Positions 15,605 through 24,152 of a stretch of 57,604 nucleotides of DNA are shown here, piece after piece. The notes beneath the pieces are model-generated. The model made no database searches. It was not told the DNA's origin and saw nothing but the letters and a program-made list of their open reading frames with translations. Location: positions 1-57,604 of the forward strand of contig JAZLAH010000022.1 of NCBI GenBank assembly GCA_045613065.1. Direction: 5' to 3'. The stretch is from Fimenecus sp045613065 (GTDB taxonomy: Bacteria; Bacillota; Clostridia; Oscillospirales; Acutalibacteraceae). Positions within the stretch are counted from its first letter, which is position 1; the number at the start of each line of letters is the position of its first letter. A program made the translations under genes and the position numbers.

Positions 15605-16621
15605 TTAAATAAGGTCATCAAAAAGGTGAATATTGTTCTTTTCAGCTTTAAGTTCACCATTCTGAATTTTCTTGATGATTTTAACGATTCGGTCATTGAT
15701 TGGTGTTTTTACGTTATATTTTCTACCGAAATCACAAACAACACCATTGATTGCATCAACTTCGCAAGGTTTACCTTTCTTCAAATCCTGAAGCATTGAT
15801 GGCTCAATGTCTCTGTGTTTTTTCAATGCAATAGGGAGGAGGAATTGAGCAAATGCTCGTTTGATAGCACCTTTCCAATAGAAAAGACCAACAATGTTTT
15901 TACCCTGGACAGGAGCAAACTCTACACCTGAAGCGTGACCAACATCAATAATTTCCTTCATACAACGAACAGCAACCTTCTGTCCATCCTTGTCTTCAGT
16001 AACATCACCGAAAACTCCACCCATAACTGTACCAAGACCAGAAAATGTAGAGTTGATTAAAAGCTTTGACCAACGAGCACCAATAAGATTGTCTTCCTCG
16101 TGAACAGGACACATCATTTCCAATAATGCTTTAACTTTATTGAACTGTGCATCTGTAATGCCTTCCATTTTACCCATATGGAATGAAAGAGAATCCTTAT
16201 CACTCGTAAGTTCACAAACACCTGGTTCAATGAGTGCTGCACCCCATTCAACGGCACAACCCATTGTGTGTTCTGTACCAACAATTTCAGCAATTCCTGG
16301 TTCAGGAATACCGTTCTGCAAAGTAACAATAACACCGTCATCTGTAAGAAAATCCTTAAGCATTGTCACAACGTCCTTGTTGAACAATTGCTTTGTAAGA
16401 AGTACGATAACATCATATTTTCCTTCCATCATATCAGGAGTAATTGCCTTTACAGGTACTGTCATTTCAACTGTACCTGTAATTTTTGCACCCTTTGTGT
16501 TAAGTGCCTCAACATGAGCTTTGTTTCTGTTTATAAGGTCAACTTGACCACCATTTTTTGTAATAAATGCACCAAGTACAGTACCTAAAGAACCTGCACC
16601 ATAAATAGCATATCTTGCCAT
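15605..16621 (-). CDS. Ketopantoate reductase (PanE/ApbA) family protein
   Basis: A 338-residue NADPH-dependent dehydrogenase. The N-terminus MARYAIYGAGSLG carries the GxGxxG Rossmann motif; KAITPD, LLTKQ and LQNGIPEP follow as in 2-dehydropantoate 2-reductases, and the C-terminal helical domain has the KLLINSTFSGLGTVMGG segment with the conserved Lys and Asn. Reduction of ketopantoate to pantoate for CoA synthesis is possible, but many members act on other 2-keto acids, so the symbol panE is not assigned. The start at 16621 has GGGGT upstream and places GAGSLG correctly; an in-frame ATG at 16639 would add six residues. The gene has its own promoter and terminator. Confidence 0.85.
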   Translation of the reverse strand: MARYAIYGAGSLGTVLGAFITKNGGQVDLINRNKAHVEALNTKGAKITGTVEMTVPVKAITPDMMEGKYDVIVLLTKQLFNKDVVTMLKDFLTDDGVIVTLQNGIPEPGIAEIVGTEHTMGCAVEWGAALIEPGVCELTSDKDSLSFHMGKMEGITDAQFNKVKALLEMMCPVHEEDNLIGARWSKLLINSTFSGLGTVMGGVFGDVTEDKDGQKVAVRCMKEIIDVGHASGVEFAPVQGKNIVGLFYWKGAIKRAFAQFLLPIALKKHRDIEPSMLQDLKKGKPCEVDAINGVVCDFGRKYNVKTPINDRIVKIIKKIQNGELKAEKNNIHLFDDLI

Positions 16622-16663
16622 AAATAAACCCCATTTCAAATGTGTTATTTTTTTATCAAAGTT

Positions 16664-16692
16664 ATTATATACCCATTAATACCAAATTTCAA
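16664..16692 (-). promoter_or_regulatory. Promoter of the ketopantoate reductase-like gene
   Basis: On the minus strand TTGAAA (16692-16687) and a perfect TATAAT (16669-16664) are spaced by 17 bp. Confidence 0.75.
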
Positions 16693-16732
16693 TAGGTAAT
16701 TTAAAGTGCAAAATGTTGGGTTTGCGACGCAA

Positions 16733-16764
16733 CAAAAAAACGGTAAGATTTTACTCTTACCGTT
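16733..16764 (-). terminator. Terminator of the GH3/LCAT-like operon
   Basis: AACGGTAAG (16739-16747) pairs with CTTACCGTT (16756-16764). The minus strand then runs into a T7 stretch, 18 bp after the hydrolase stop codon. Confidence 0.88.
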
Positions 16765-16781
16765 TCTCAATTAATCAGTTT

Positions 16782-18332
16782 TTATTCTTTCGCAATAAGC
16801 TCTGAAACAGCTCTAATGAATTTGAACAAAGCGATATGGAATGGCGTTTTATATCGATCTGTTGTATTCATATTTTCCTCTGTCATAGGAGAAAGGCTAC
16901 GTGTTTCGTCGTCAAAGACCATAAACTGAGGATATTCAGGATTGCTGTTGATATTGAAGTTCTTATTGTTAACAATATCGCTTACAAGACCATTTACACA
17001 TTCAGGGAAATCAGTGTGTTCAAGGTTCTTGATATACCATGTCGTATCTCTTGAGAAGCCTGTGCTTGCATCAATCTGGTAGTCAGGTGAGATGTATCCG
17101 TCAGTTCCGTTTCTATATGCATTCCAAAGATAACCAAAAGAAAGAGTATTTTCAGTATTTGAAGCAGTTGCACCAAATGAACTTTCACGAACAGTTACCA
17201 TACCATCAGCAAGTTCGTCTGCATTTTTTGCAATAGGATAGTTTGTGTAACCATACTTAACGATATTTGAGAATTCGATACCTTGTTCCATCTGTGTTGT
17301 AGCATTTTCTTCAAATGGAATACGAACATTGTTGAAATAATACTCGATTTTTTCAATAAGACCTGCATATTCATTAAGGTCCTTGCCATAGAAAACTGTT
17401 TCCATAGCTTTGTCATAGTCCTCAATTGAAACCATAGTCCAGTAAGCAGGGAATGTACCGTAGCTTTCAACCATAATTCTTGGGAAAATGTCAAGATAGA
17501 TATCTTCAACAACATTGTTTACAGCCCAGCTGAGAATGTCAGTTCCGTACGTATAGTTCATAAGAGTAACAAGTGACTGGATAAGGTCTGTAATCATTTC
17601 ACCAAGACCTAAGTCAATGTCATATACGAAATTCTCAATAGCATCAGCGTGGAGATGAAGCTCACCGGTGAACATCTTACTACATGGAGTTGCACCATAA
17701 GCAGCACTTGCATAGTGGATAACGTCAGAAACGTGTCCGAGGTTACCATATTCGTACATATATGCTGCAACAATGTTTGAGCCAAGACAACGACCGTAAA
17801 GAGCAACCTTGTCAGAGCCTGTTATTTCCATAACAGCCTGAACATATTCGTGAAGTTTGTCTGAAGTTTCAAATGGGTCAACACGCCAGTCGTAATAGAA
17901 CATATAGTCAGTTGCACCGTTAACTCCGTCAGCAGCTGCCATAGCAATTTGTTCTCTTGTCCATACAGTTTCTGCACGGCTACCATCAGATGCTTCACCA
18001 TTATTATCAAGAGCCATCTTGCTGAAGATAGGTGACACGATTTCGTAAAGAACATCACAGAATTCGTCCCATTCCTGTGTAAAGAATGCCTTTGCAAAAA
18101 CAGGAAGCATAACTTCAGCTTTTTCCGCAATATATCCTTCAGGAATCTGGAATGGGAAAAGCTTTTCTGTTTCACCATTTTCGTTTGTACGAATGATGTG
18201 AGTACCTGTACCAACAACATGAACAACAGGAATCTGTGTTCCGTCAGGAGTTGCATAAACAAGTGGTGCTGCACCGATTACGGCAGTAACAGCCATAACC
18301 ACTGAAAGAAGGAGAGATAAAACCTTTTTCAT
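16782..18332 (-). CDS. Secreted LCAT-like alpha/beta hydrolase with Cys at the nucleophile elbow
   Basis: A 516-residue exported protein with a signal peptide (about 1-27, cleavage near VYA-T). The N-terminal strand VVHVVGTG fits an oxyanion region, and YDWR (147-150) is typical of lecithin:cholesterol acyltransferase-like lipases. The nucleophile elbow reads G-R-C-L-G (180-184): a Cys replaces the usual Ser, with codon TGT. The likely His lies in the C-terminal half. The protein may be a thiol-dependent esterase or acyltransferase acting outside the cell. It starts 20 bp after the GH3-family gene with a GAGGTG site, so the two form an operon and could act on the same acyl substrate. Confidence 0.8.
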   Translation of the reverse strand: MKKVLSLLLSVVMAVTAVIGAAPLVYATPDGTQIPVVHVVGTGTHIIRTNENGETEKLFPFQIPEGYIAEKAEVMLPVFAKAFFTQEWDEFCDVLYEIVSPIFSKMALDNNGEASDGSRAETVWTREQIAMAAADGVNGATDYMFYYDWRVDPFETSDKLHEYVQAVMEITGSDKVALYGRCLGSNIVAAYMYEYGNLGHVSDVIHYASAAYGATPCSKMFTGELHLHADAIENFVYDIDLGLGEMITDLIQSLVTLMNYTYGTDILSWAVNNVVEDIYLDIFPRIMVESYGTFPAYWTMVSIEDYDKAMETVFYGKDLNEYAGLIEKIEYYFNNVRIPFEENATTQMEQGIEFSNIVKYGYTNYPIAKNADELADGMVTVRESSFGATASNTENTLSFGYLWNAYRNGTDGYISPDYQIDASTGFSRDTTWYIKNLEHTDFPECVNGLVSDIVNNKNFNINSNPEYPQFMVFDDETRSLSPMTEENMNTTDRYKTPFHIALFKFIRAVSELIAKE

Positions 18333-18352
18333 TACTAATACACCTCTGATAA

Positions 18353-20086
18353 TTATTTCATTGATTTTGGTTTGTATGGGAGTTCTGTTTCTGTTGCAAC
18401 GTGTGAGAAGAAGAATTCACATCTTTCTTCACTGTTGATGATTGTAACAGGCTTAACCTGATTAAGAACCTTACCCTTTGAACGGAGATATTCTCTGTAA
18501 TCCCAGTATGTTTTTGGCTGGAGGAAGAGAACTTCAGGTCTGTTAATCATACCCCAACGACGATACTTATAATATTTTTCATTGAATGACTTGAATTTTT
18601 CATCAAGAATATCAATGTACTTCTGTCTGTCTTCTTCAGAAACAGGGTTAACAGGTTCAGCAAGCATACAATATCTTGGTGGATTTGTTGAGTAGTCAGC
18701 ATAAAGGCTGTGACCAACAAATTCGTTACCCATTTCGTCTGCAGTCTGCTTCGCAGCCATATCAACCATTTCAGTTGTTGTCTTTTCGTTAGCAAGGTTC
18801 ATACCGAGATTTCTTCTGTAAAGGAACTCGATAGTTGGTGTGTTGTTGTGCATACCTGTAACCTGAACAACGTCTTCCATACGATATCTGTAAAGACCTG
18901 AGAAGTTTGAAACAACAAGTTCATACTTCTTGCCTATTTCAAGTTGGTCGATAAGTAATGCCTTTGTATCGTCAACATCGCCTTCATCATCGTCATCGTT
19001 GATTGGCAAGAATTCATAGAAGAGAGTGTGTGGAAGAAGAGTTCCGTCGTGAGAGTCAAGCTTTGTAGCCATTGCAAAGAAGCCTTCAGCAGCAGCAAAG
19101 CCCATTCCGTGGATTGGAATATCGTCACCGATGTATTTACGGAGCTTTTCAATGAATACCTTAAGGTTAGAACCAACCATACCATATGCCCATGTAAGCT
19201 TTGGCCAGATTCTTGGAGCGATAGGCTCATCAAAGCCTTTTTCGAATTCTCTACGGAGTTCAGCAGCTCTCTTTGGATTTGGCTTGAACATCTTTGAATA
19301 TTCTTCTTTGAGTTCAGGTGTAATCTTAATGTTAGGGTTGATTATACCTTTTTCGATATCATCACAAAGCATTTCCCAGTTTTCTTTAAGGTAATCAAAC
19401 ATTGTTGTAACAAGAGTGATAACAAGAGAACCGATATAGCTTACCTTGCTGTTTTCAAGAGCAAAACGAAGCTGAAGATATGATGTATCAAGAAGTTCTT
19501 CGTGTTCAGGAACAAGCAATGAACTAGGTGAAGTACAGAAGAAACGAGTAATTGGGAGAAGGTATAAAACAGGAATCTGAGCAGCACCGTTACACATTTT
19601 ACCGTCTTCAAGTGGATGTCCTGTAAGGATAAGAACAAGAGGTCCCATCTGTGCAGGCATCTTTTTATTCTTATACTTCTTAAGATAGTGTGCAGATGTT
19701 GCAACTGTACCTGAGAAGCCGATACACTGCATATTCCAAAGGTCTCTAACACTCTTTGGAAGAATCTTTGGCTTACCAACGCTACCTGAAGATGAACAAT
19801 AACGAACGTTCCAACCGGTGAACATAACATTTTTTTCTTTGTTGTGAATTATTCTTTCAACATAAGGAGCATAGTCGTCATAAGTTGAAAGAGGAACCAT
19901 CTTCTGGTAATCTTCAATTGAATTAATGTTTGTAAAATTGTACTTTTTACCAAGTTCACAGTTCTTGTTTTTTCTTAAAATCTTTTTAAGAGTCTTTTCC
20001 TGTGCTTTCATTGGGTCCTTTGTTGCGTGATTTACTTCTGCGAGAGTAAAATCACCAAGGAGAATGCCAAGGTCTGAAAATGCCAT
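18353..20086 (-). CDS. GH3 (auxin-responsive) family acyl-adenylate-forming protein
   Basis: A 577-residue cytoplasmic member of the GH3 family, which in plants conjugates amino acids to jasmonate and auxin through acyl adenylates. It shows the SSSGSVGKPK phosphate-binding motif (about 98-107), GLYRYRMEDVVQVTG with the conserved YRxxD region, and a C-terminal lid domain; length equals plant GH3 enzymes. GTG at 20095 could start the frame, but AGGATGTGG fits the ATG at 20086. Bacterial substrates are unknown; amide or ester formation with an acyl acid is inferred. A secreted LCAT-like hydrolase follows in the same operon. Confidence 0.9.
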   Translation of the reverse strand: MAFSDLGILLGDFTLAEVNHATKDPMKAQEKTLKKILRKNKNCELGKKYNFTNINSIEDYQKMVPLSTYDDYAPYVERIIHNKEKNVMFTGWNVRYCSSSGSVGKPKILPKSVRDLWNMQCIGFSGTVATSAHYLKKYKNKKMPAQMGPLVLILTGHPLEDGKMCNGAAQIPVLYLLPITRFFCTSPSSLLVPEHEELLDTSYLQLRFALENSKVSYIGSLVITLVTTMFDYLKENWEMLCDDIEKGIINPNIKITPELKEEYSKMFKPNPKRAAELRREFEKGFDEPIAPRIWPKLTWAYGMVGSNLKVFIEKLRKYIGDDIPIHGMGFAAAEGFFAMATKLDSHDGTLLPHTLFYEFLPINDDDDEGDVDDTKALLIDQLEIGKKYELVVSNFSGLYRYRMEDVVQVTGMHNNTPTIEFLYRRNLGMNLANEKTTTEMVDMAAKQTADEMGNEFVGHSLYADYSTNPPRYCMLAEPVNPVSEEDRQKYIDILDEKFKSFNEKYYKYRRWGMINRPEVLFLQPKTYWDYREYLRSKGKVLNQVKPVTIINSEERCEFFFSHVATETELPYKPKSMK

Positions 20087-20121
20087 AAATTCCACATCCT
20101 ATCATTTTTAATATTCAAAGT

Positions 20122-20151
20122 ATTATATCATATATATATATGAAAAAGCAA
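20122..20151 (-). promoter_or_regulatory. Promoter of the GH3/LCAT-like operon
   Basis: On the minus strand TTGCTT (20151-20146), an 18-bp AT-alternating spacer, then TATAAT (20127-20122). Confidence 0.6.
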
Positions 20152-20184
20152 TAGAAAAACAACACAATGTGGAAAGATATGAGA

Positions 20185-20208
20185 AAAGAGAGTATTGCTA
20201 CTCTCTTT
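20185..20208 (-). terminator. Terminator of the hydrolase gene
   Basis: AAAGAGAGTA (20185-20194), loop TTGC, TACTCTCTTT (20199-20208) form a perfect 10-bp stem just after the stop at 20215. Confidence 0.8.
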
Positions 20209-20214
20209 AGTTTT

Positions 20215-21048
20215 TTACTGTTCAATTGTACTGAAAAAGTCTTTTGCCAAAACATATGCTTGTTTACCATCTTGTGAAATATATGATGAATGGTCAGCAC
20301 CTTTGATAATGGCAATTTTGCTGTCAGGGATGCTTTCGTGAATAAATACAGAATCCGAAAGCCACATTATATCAAATTCACCTGCAACAATATAAGCAGG
20401 ACAAGTGATTTTTGAAAGCAAATCCTCGTTCATCTGTGGTAAAGTAAGCATCATATCGTTAAGCTTGTTGGGTTTGAAAATATCAAGTACCGTTACACCT
20501 ATTGTGAAATACGGCTTGAATGTGTCAGGAGTTGTGTTAGCACCACAGGAGATAAAACCACCAAGTAAATCGGGATATGTATAAGCTACTGTGAGTGCGT
20601 TTATTCCGCCATCACTATGTCCCATAAGATATGGTTTTTCTAAATTCATAGCTTCGATAAATTCTTTGATATCTTTTGCCATAAGGTCATAGGAAATTAC
20701 GCCCGGGTCACTACTTTGTCCGTGACAACGGCTTTCAATTACATAAACTGTATAGTCATTTGCAAGATATGTTGCAGCCTCTTTAAGTGAGTCCTGACTT
20801 CCACCATTTCCGTGGACAAGAATAAGAGAATGACCGTTTTCACCATAAACAGAATAGTGCATTTTAACTTCGCTTAACTGAATGTCATCTTCCTTTACAG
20901 GGGATGTAATAGGTGATGGCATATTACTTGTATCAAGTGAAATCATATTGTATTTCTTTGACTGCTGATGAACTGCAATCTGCCATATTCCTGCACCAAC
21001 CACGCAAGCCAATGCAACCGAACCGATAACTTTTAATACCTTTTTCAT
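20215..21048 (-). CDS. Membrane-anchored alpha/beta hydrolase
   Basis: A 277-residue serine hydrolase with an N-terminal hydrophobic helix (about 3-25) that exports and probably anchors it. HGNGG marks the oxyanion loop, GHSDGG the nucleophile elbow with Ser, GEFD the acid and GADHSS the catalytic His, so the catalytic machinery is complete. The substrate could be an ester or a small acyl compound. A GTG at 21054 gives two extra residues; the ATG at 21048 is placed better behind GGTGG. It follows the GH43-like genes with about 20 bp between stop and start, and is the last gene of that run. Confidence 0.88.
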   Translation of the reverse strand: MKKVLKVIGSVALACVVGAGIWQIAVHQQSKKYNMISLDTSNMPSPITSPVKEDDIQLSEVKMHYSVYGENGHSLILVHGNGGSQDSLKEAATYLANDYTVYVIESRCHGQSSDPGVISYDLMAKDIKEFIEAMNLEKPYLMGHSDGGINALTVAYTYPDLLGGFISCGANTTPDTFKPYFTIGVTVLDIFKPNKLNDMMLTLPQMNEDLLSKITCPAYIVAGEFDIMWLSDSVFIHESIPDSKIAIIKGADHSSYISQDGKQAYVLAKDFFSTIEQ

Positions 21049-21067
21049 TTCCACACCACCATTAAAA

Positions 21068-21940
21068 TTATTTCAGTACAATTTTGTCACCCAAGTCTTC
21101 AATTTCAATAAATCTTGGGCGTTCAAAACCGTTCTGATTAGGAGAGTGGAATGTGAGATAGAAATTTTTACCATCATTGAATACCATTCCGTGACCACCA
21201 TCGTTGTCAATCATAGGTGGCAGGTGAGTGAAGTTCATTCCGATTTCTCCATCATTGAATTTCACAAGACACTGTGCATATTTACCTTTGATAAATGTGG
21301 ACCAAAGCATAAAAAGTTCGTCAGTTTTTGAACGATACATAAATGGTCCGTCTGTTATGCGATGTTCTTTCGGATGTTTGCTCTTGTCAGCCCAGTATGG
21401 TGAAGATGCTTTGAAAAGCGTTACAGCTTCACCTATTGGTGCAGTAAGTTCATCATTTAATGGTGCATAACATATTGTTCCGTCAATAATCTGTGTGTGT
21501 TCATGACAAAAAATGATGTAGGGTTTGCCCTCACGGTTTATGTAAAGCGTACCGTCAAGACATTCCCACTCTTCAGGAGTGACAACACCGTTGCTATGTG
21601 GTTCGAAAGGACCAAGAGGGTTGTCAGCCTTTAATATAAAAGTGCCTCTCAATTTGTTAGATTTGCGTGTGAATGTGGCAAACATATAGTAAGCACCATT
21701 GTATTTATGTACTTCAGGAGCCCAGTTTGATGCCTTGTTCATCTTATATTTTCTTGAATTGAAGCATTCGTGAGGTCTGCTCCAGTTTTCAAGGTCTTCT
21801 GATACATAAACATCAAAGCCACCGACCTTGATGCCAAAAAATCTTGCTCTTGTACCATAAAGATAGTATTTTCCGTCTTCAAATAAAACAAATGGGTCAC
21901 GGATGTTTATATCTTTGTTTTTCAATATTGTTTTTCTCAT
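21068..21940 (-). CDS. GH43-like five-bladed beta-propeller glycosidase
   Basis: A 290-residue protein of the family 43 glycosyl hydrolase type. It begins with NIRDPFVLFEDGKYYLYGT, where the Asp of RDPF is the usual general base, and repeats blade motifs such as NWAPEVHKYNGAYYMF and ITDGPFMYRSK. The latter has Asp where GH43 enzymes usually carry the catalytic Glu of EGP, so the proton donor is uncertain. There is no signal peptide, hence it would act in the cytoplasm on imported glycans. The ATG at 21940 with a GAGG site is preferred over a longer frame because its ATGA overlaps the stop of the preceding gene. Confidence 0.85.
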   Translation of the reverse strand: MRKTILKNKDINIRDPFVLFEDGKYYLYGTRARFFGIKVGGFDVYVSEDLENWSRPHECFNSRKYKMNKASNWAPEVHKYNGAYYMFATFTRKSNKLRGTFILKADNPLGPFEPHSNGVVTPEEWECLDGTLYINREGKPYIIFCHEHTQIIDGTICYAPLNDELTAPIGEAVTLFKASSPYWADKSKHPKEHRITDGPFMYRSKTDELFMLWSTFIKGKYAQCLVKFNDGEIGMNFTHLPPMIDNDGGHGMVFNDGKNFYLTFHSPNQNGFERPRFIEIEDLGDKIVLK

Positions 21941-22893
21941 ATTTCTGCCTCGTAAATTCCTATACATTCTCTGCCTGTAAGGTTGTTTGACACATTTCGT
22001 GCGTTGAAATAAAGTCTTAATCTACCATTGTAATATGTAAGACAACAAGCATATACATACTGTGCCATCCATTTACTGTTATCTTGAATCTGTGGAACTA
22101 AAAATGGTTTTACAAACTCAAAATTAACACCATCGTCTGATTTTAACAGCATAATTGCAGAATGGCTTATTCCATTTTCCTCAAAAAGTCCATTTTGGAG
22201 TCCGATGTAGCAATCTTTCAGTTTATACACTTTTAAACAACCTGAACAAAGATTAAGATATTGAACATTTTTGTCGGGGCTGATAATAGGCTTTTCTCTT
22301 GAAATATAGCCACTTGTAATATTTTTACTTTCAGCAAAGCTTATGTGTGTAGGTTCACAGAAGCCACAATCCTTAATAAATGTCTGTCCACAGGAATAGT
22401 ACAATCTGTAACCGTTGTCAGTATTTATAAGAAAAGGATTGGAAATAGCAAAACCTTTTTTATATTCTTCATATTCACGTGTTTTACCGATTACGAGATA
22501 AGGATTTGACCATTCTTTTAAGTCGGTTGACTCCACACAATAAATTTCCGATTTCCATTTAGCACCCACAAGGCTTAAAAGGTTAAAGATAATCGGTCTT
22601 GTTCTTTCATAAAACAGATAGTATTTTCCGTCAATATAGTTGATGTTTGGTCTCATTGCACGATTTACAATTTTACCTGTATTATGAAAATTTATTCCGT
22701 CTGTACTCTCATATCTGTAAACACCCATAAATGTGTGACAAAACAAGTGCCACTTCCCATCGTGGGACAAGTCAGGAGTTATAACACTTGGGTCAGCAAT
22801 AACAAAACTGTTCCAAGGATTTTTAAGTATTGGATTTCCGCTGAAAAGCCTGAATTCAGCATTATTAAGTTGTTCAAAAGTGAGATTTTTCAT
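21937..22893 (-). CDS. GH43/GH117-like beta-propeller protein
   Basis: A 318-residue beta-propeller, clearly related in architecture to its downstream neighbour but diverged from it. The motif IADPSVITPD (about 32-41) provides the presumed base Asp, GKWHLFCHT and GKYYLFYERTRP are blade strands with a Glu that may be the acid, and C-terminal GRLRLYFNARN closes the propeller. No signal peptide is present. Such paired cytoplasmic propellers usually cleave arabinose, xylose or galactose linkages; specificity here is unknown. GGAGAG precedes the ATG, and the stop overlaps the next gene by four bases. Confidence 0.75.
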   Translation of the reverse strand: MKNLTFEQLNNAEFRLFSGNPILKNPWNSFVIADPSVITPDLSHDGKWHLFCHTFMGVYRYESTDGINFHNTGKIVNRAMRPNINYIDGKYYLFYERTRPIIFNLLSLVGAKWKSEIYCVESTDLKEWSNPYLVIGKTREYEEYKKGFAISNPFLINTDNGYRLYYSCGQTFIKDCGFCEPTHISFAESKNITSGYISREKPIISPDKNVQYLNLCSGCLKVYKLKDCYIGLQNGLFEENGISHSAIMLLKSDDGVNFEFVKPFLVPQIQDNSKWMAQYVYACCLTYYNGRLRLYFNARNVSNNLTGRECIGIYEAEI

Positions 22894-22945
22894 AATTTAA
22901 CTCTCCAAATCAGCTTTAGATTAAAACATTTAAAGAAATATAGTG

Positions 22946-24127
22946 TTAAAAAACGAAAGAAAATAATGATTTTAATTCTTCACAGATAAAAGCACAAGGG
23001 TATTTGAGTCTTGCTACAAATTTTTCTGTATCTGTTGTTGTATCAGAGTTTATTATAAAAAGGTATTCTGATGCTTTGTCGTCAAAATAATCGAAGTATG
23101 TCACAACCTGAGTATCGAAATTTTCAAGGTCATTTTCATAAAGAGTTATAGTTCTGACACCATTATCGATACCATTGTATGAAGCAAAACCAACAGCAGG
23201 TGTTGAACCGATTGTAATTCCCTCAAGCTCAACAGTATATGAATTAAGGTGGTCGTGACCTACAAATAAGCCTAAAACATCACCACATTCAACCATTGCA
23301 TTAAACTGACCGTTTGTATAGTCAGGAGAGCCAGGAAGTTCTCCGAGTGTACCAGTTGCATTTTCAGGAAGAACATAGTATTTACCGCCTTTTTCAACAG
23401 CACCCTCGGTTCCTTCTTCAACCTCTTTAAAAGCATCAAAAACCTCAGGAACTATAATATGCTGGAACATAAGTGATGGCACCGTTTTACCGTTTTGAGC
23501 AGTAAGGTCAGCACAAGTCTGTTTGTACCACTCAATTTGTTCTTTTGAAGTGGCAGCATAACCGTCAAGCTCATTATCTGTTCTGTAATCTCCTGAGTCT
23601 ATCATCCAAAGGTTGAAAATCATTTCATTTACATCAGTTGATGAATACAGAGGAACATAATATGTACCGCAAGTATCGTTTCCGAAATCTTCACCAGCAC
23701 AACCTATAAAGCAATTGAATTTTTCATAATATTCCATCTGTGTCTGCCTTGAAACATCACCCTCAGTATCGTGATTACCAAAAACAGCAGCAACAGGAAT
23801 ACCATATTTTTCAAAAAGAGCCATAAATTCAGTGATCGTCAGATATGCAGTTATTTTTTTAGAGCCTGCTGTACGACCGATATTATCACCTGTAAGTACA
23901 ATAAGGTCTGGTTTTTCTGTTTTAATTGCAGCCTTTATAAGCTTTGTTGTAATGGTGTTCATAGGGTAATTATCCTGAATATCTGCAATCTGAAGAATTT
24001 TGAATTCCCCATTTTCATTGAACTGCAGATGTGTGTCAACCTCGGCACTTATTTTTGCAGAAATTGCAAAACTGAATGATGTAAAAACCATAATACAAGC
24101 TATAAATAAAGACAGAAATTTTCTCAT
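22946..24127 (-). CDS. Secreted metallophosphoesterase
   Basis: A 393-residue exported calcineurin-like phosphoesterase. A signal peptide (about 1-24) precedes the metal-binding motifs: ILQIADIQD (49-52), where the usual D-x-H reads D-I-Q, then TGDN (79-82), GNHD (117-120), a His in FQHIIVPE and GHDHLN near residue 270. The Dcr2/PAP-like branch is suggested. The ATG at 24127 has an excellent GGAGG; the longer frame is not used. It lies 25 bp downstream of another exported phosphatase, a phosphodiesterase, suggesting joint phosphate scavenging. Confidence 0.88.
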   Translation of the reverse strand: MRKFLSLFIACIMVFTSFSFAISAKISAEVDTHLQFNENGEFKILQIADIQDNYPMNTITTKLIKAAIKTEKPDLIVLTGDNIGRTAGSKKITAYLTITEFMALFEKYGIPVAAVFGNHDTEGDVSRQTQMEYYEKFNCFIGCAGEDFGNDTCGTYYVPLYSSTDVNEMIFNLWMIDSGDYRTDNELDGYAATSKEQIEWYKQTCADLTAQNGKTVPSLMFQHIIVPEVFDAFKEVEEGTEGAVEKGGKYYVLPENATGTLGELPGSPDYTNGQFNAMVECGDVLGLFVGHDHLNSYTVELEGITIGSTPAVGFASYNGIDNGVRTITLYENDLENFDTQVVTYFDYFDDKASEYLFIINSDTTTDTEKFVARLKYPCAFICEELKSLFSFVF

Positions 24128-24152
24128 TATATGTCCTCCGAAAAATATGTAA

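Noticed and set aside
21068..21967. Longer start of the second GH43-like gene
   Set aside because: The ATG at 21940 has GAGG and a four-base stop/start overlap; the nine extra residues have no support.
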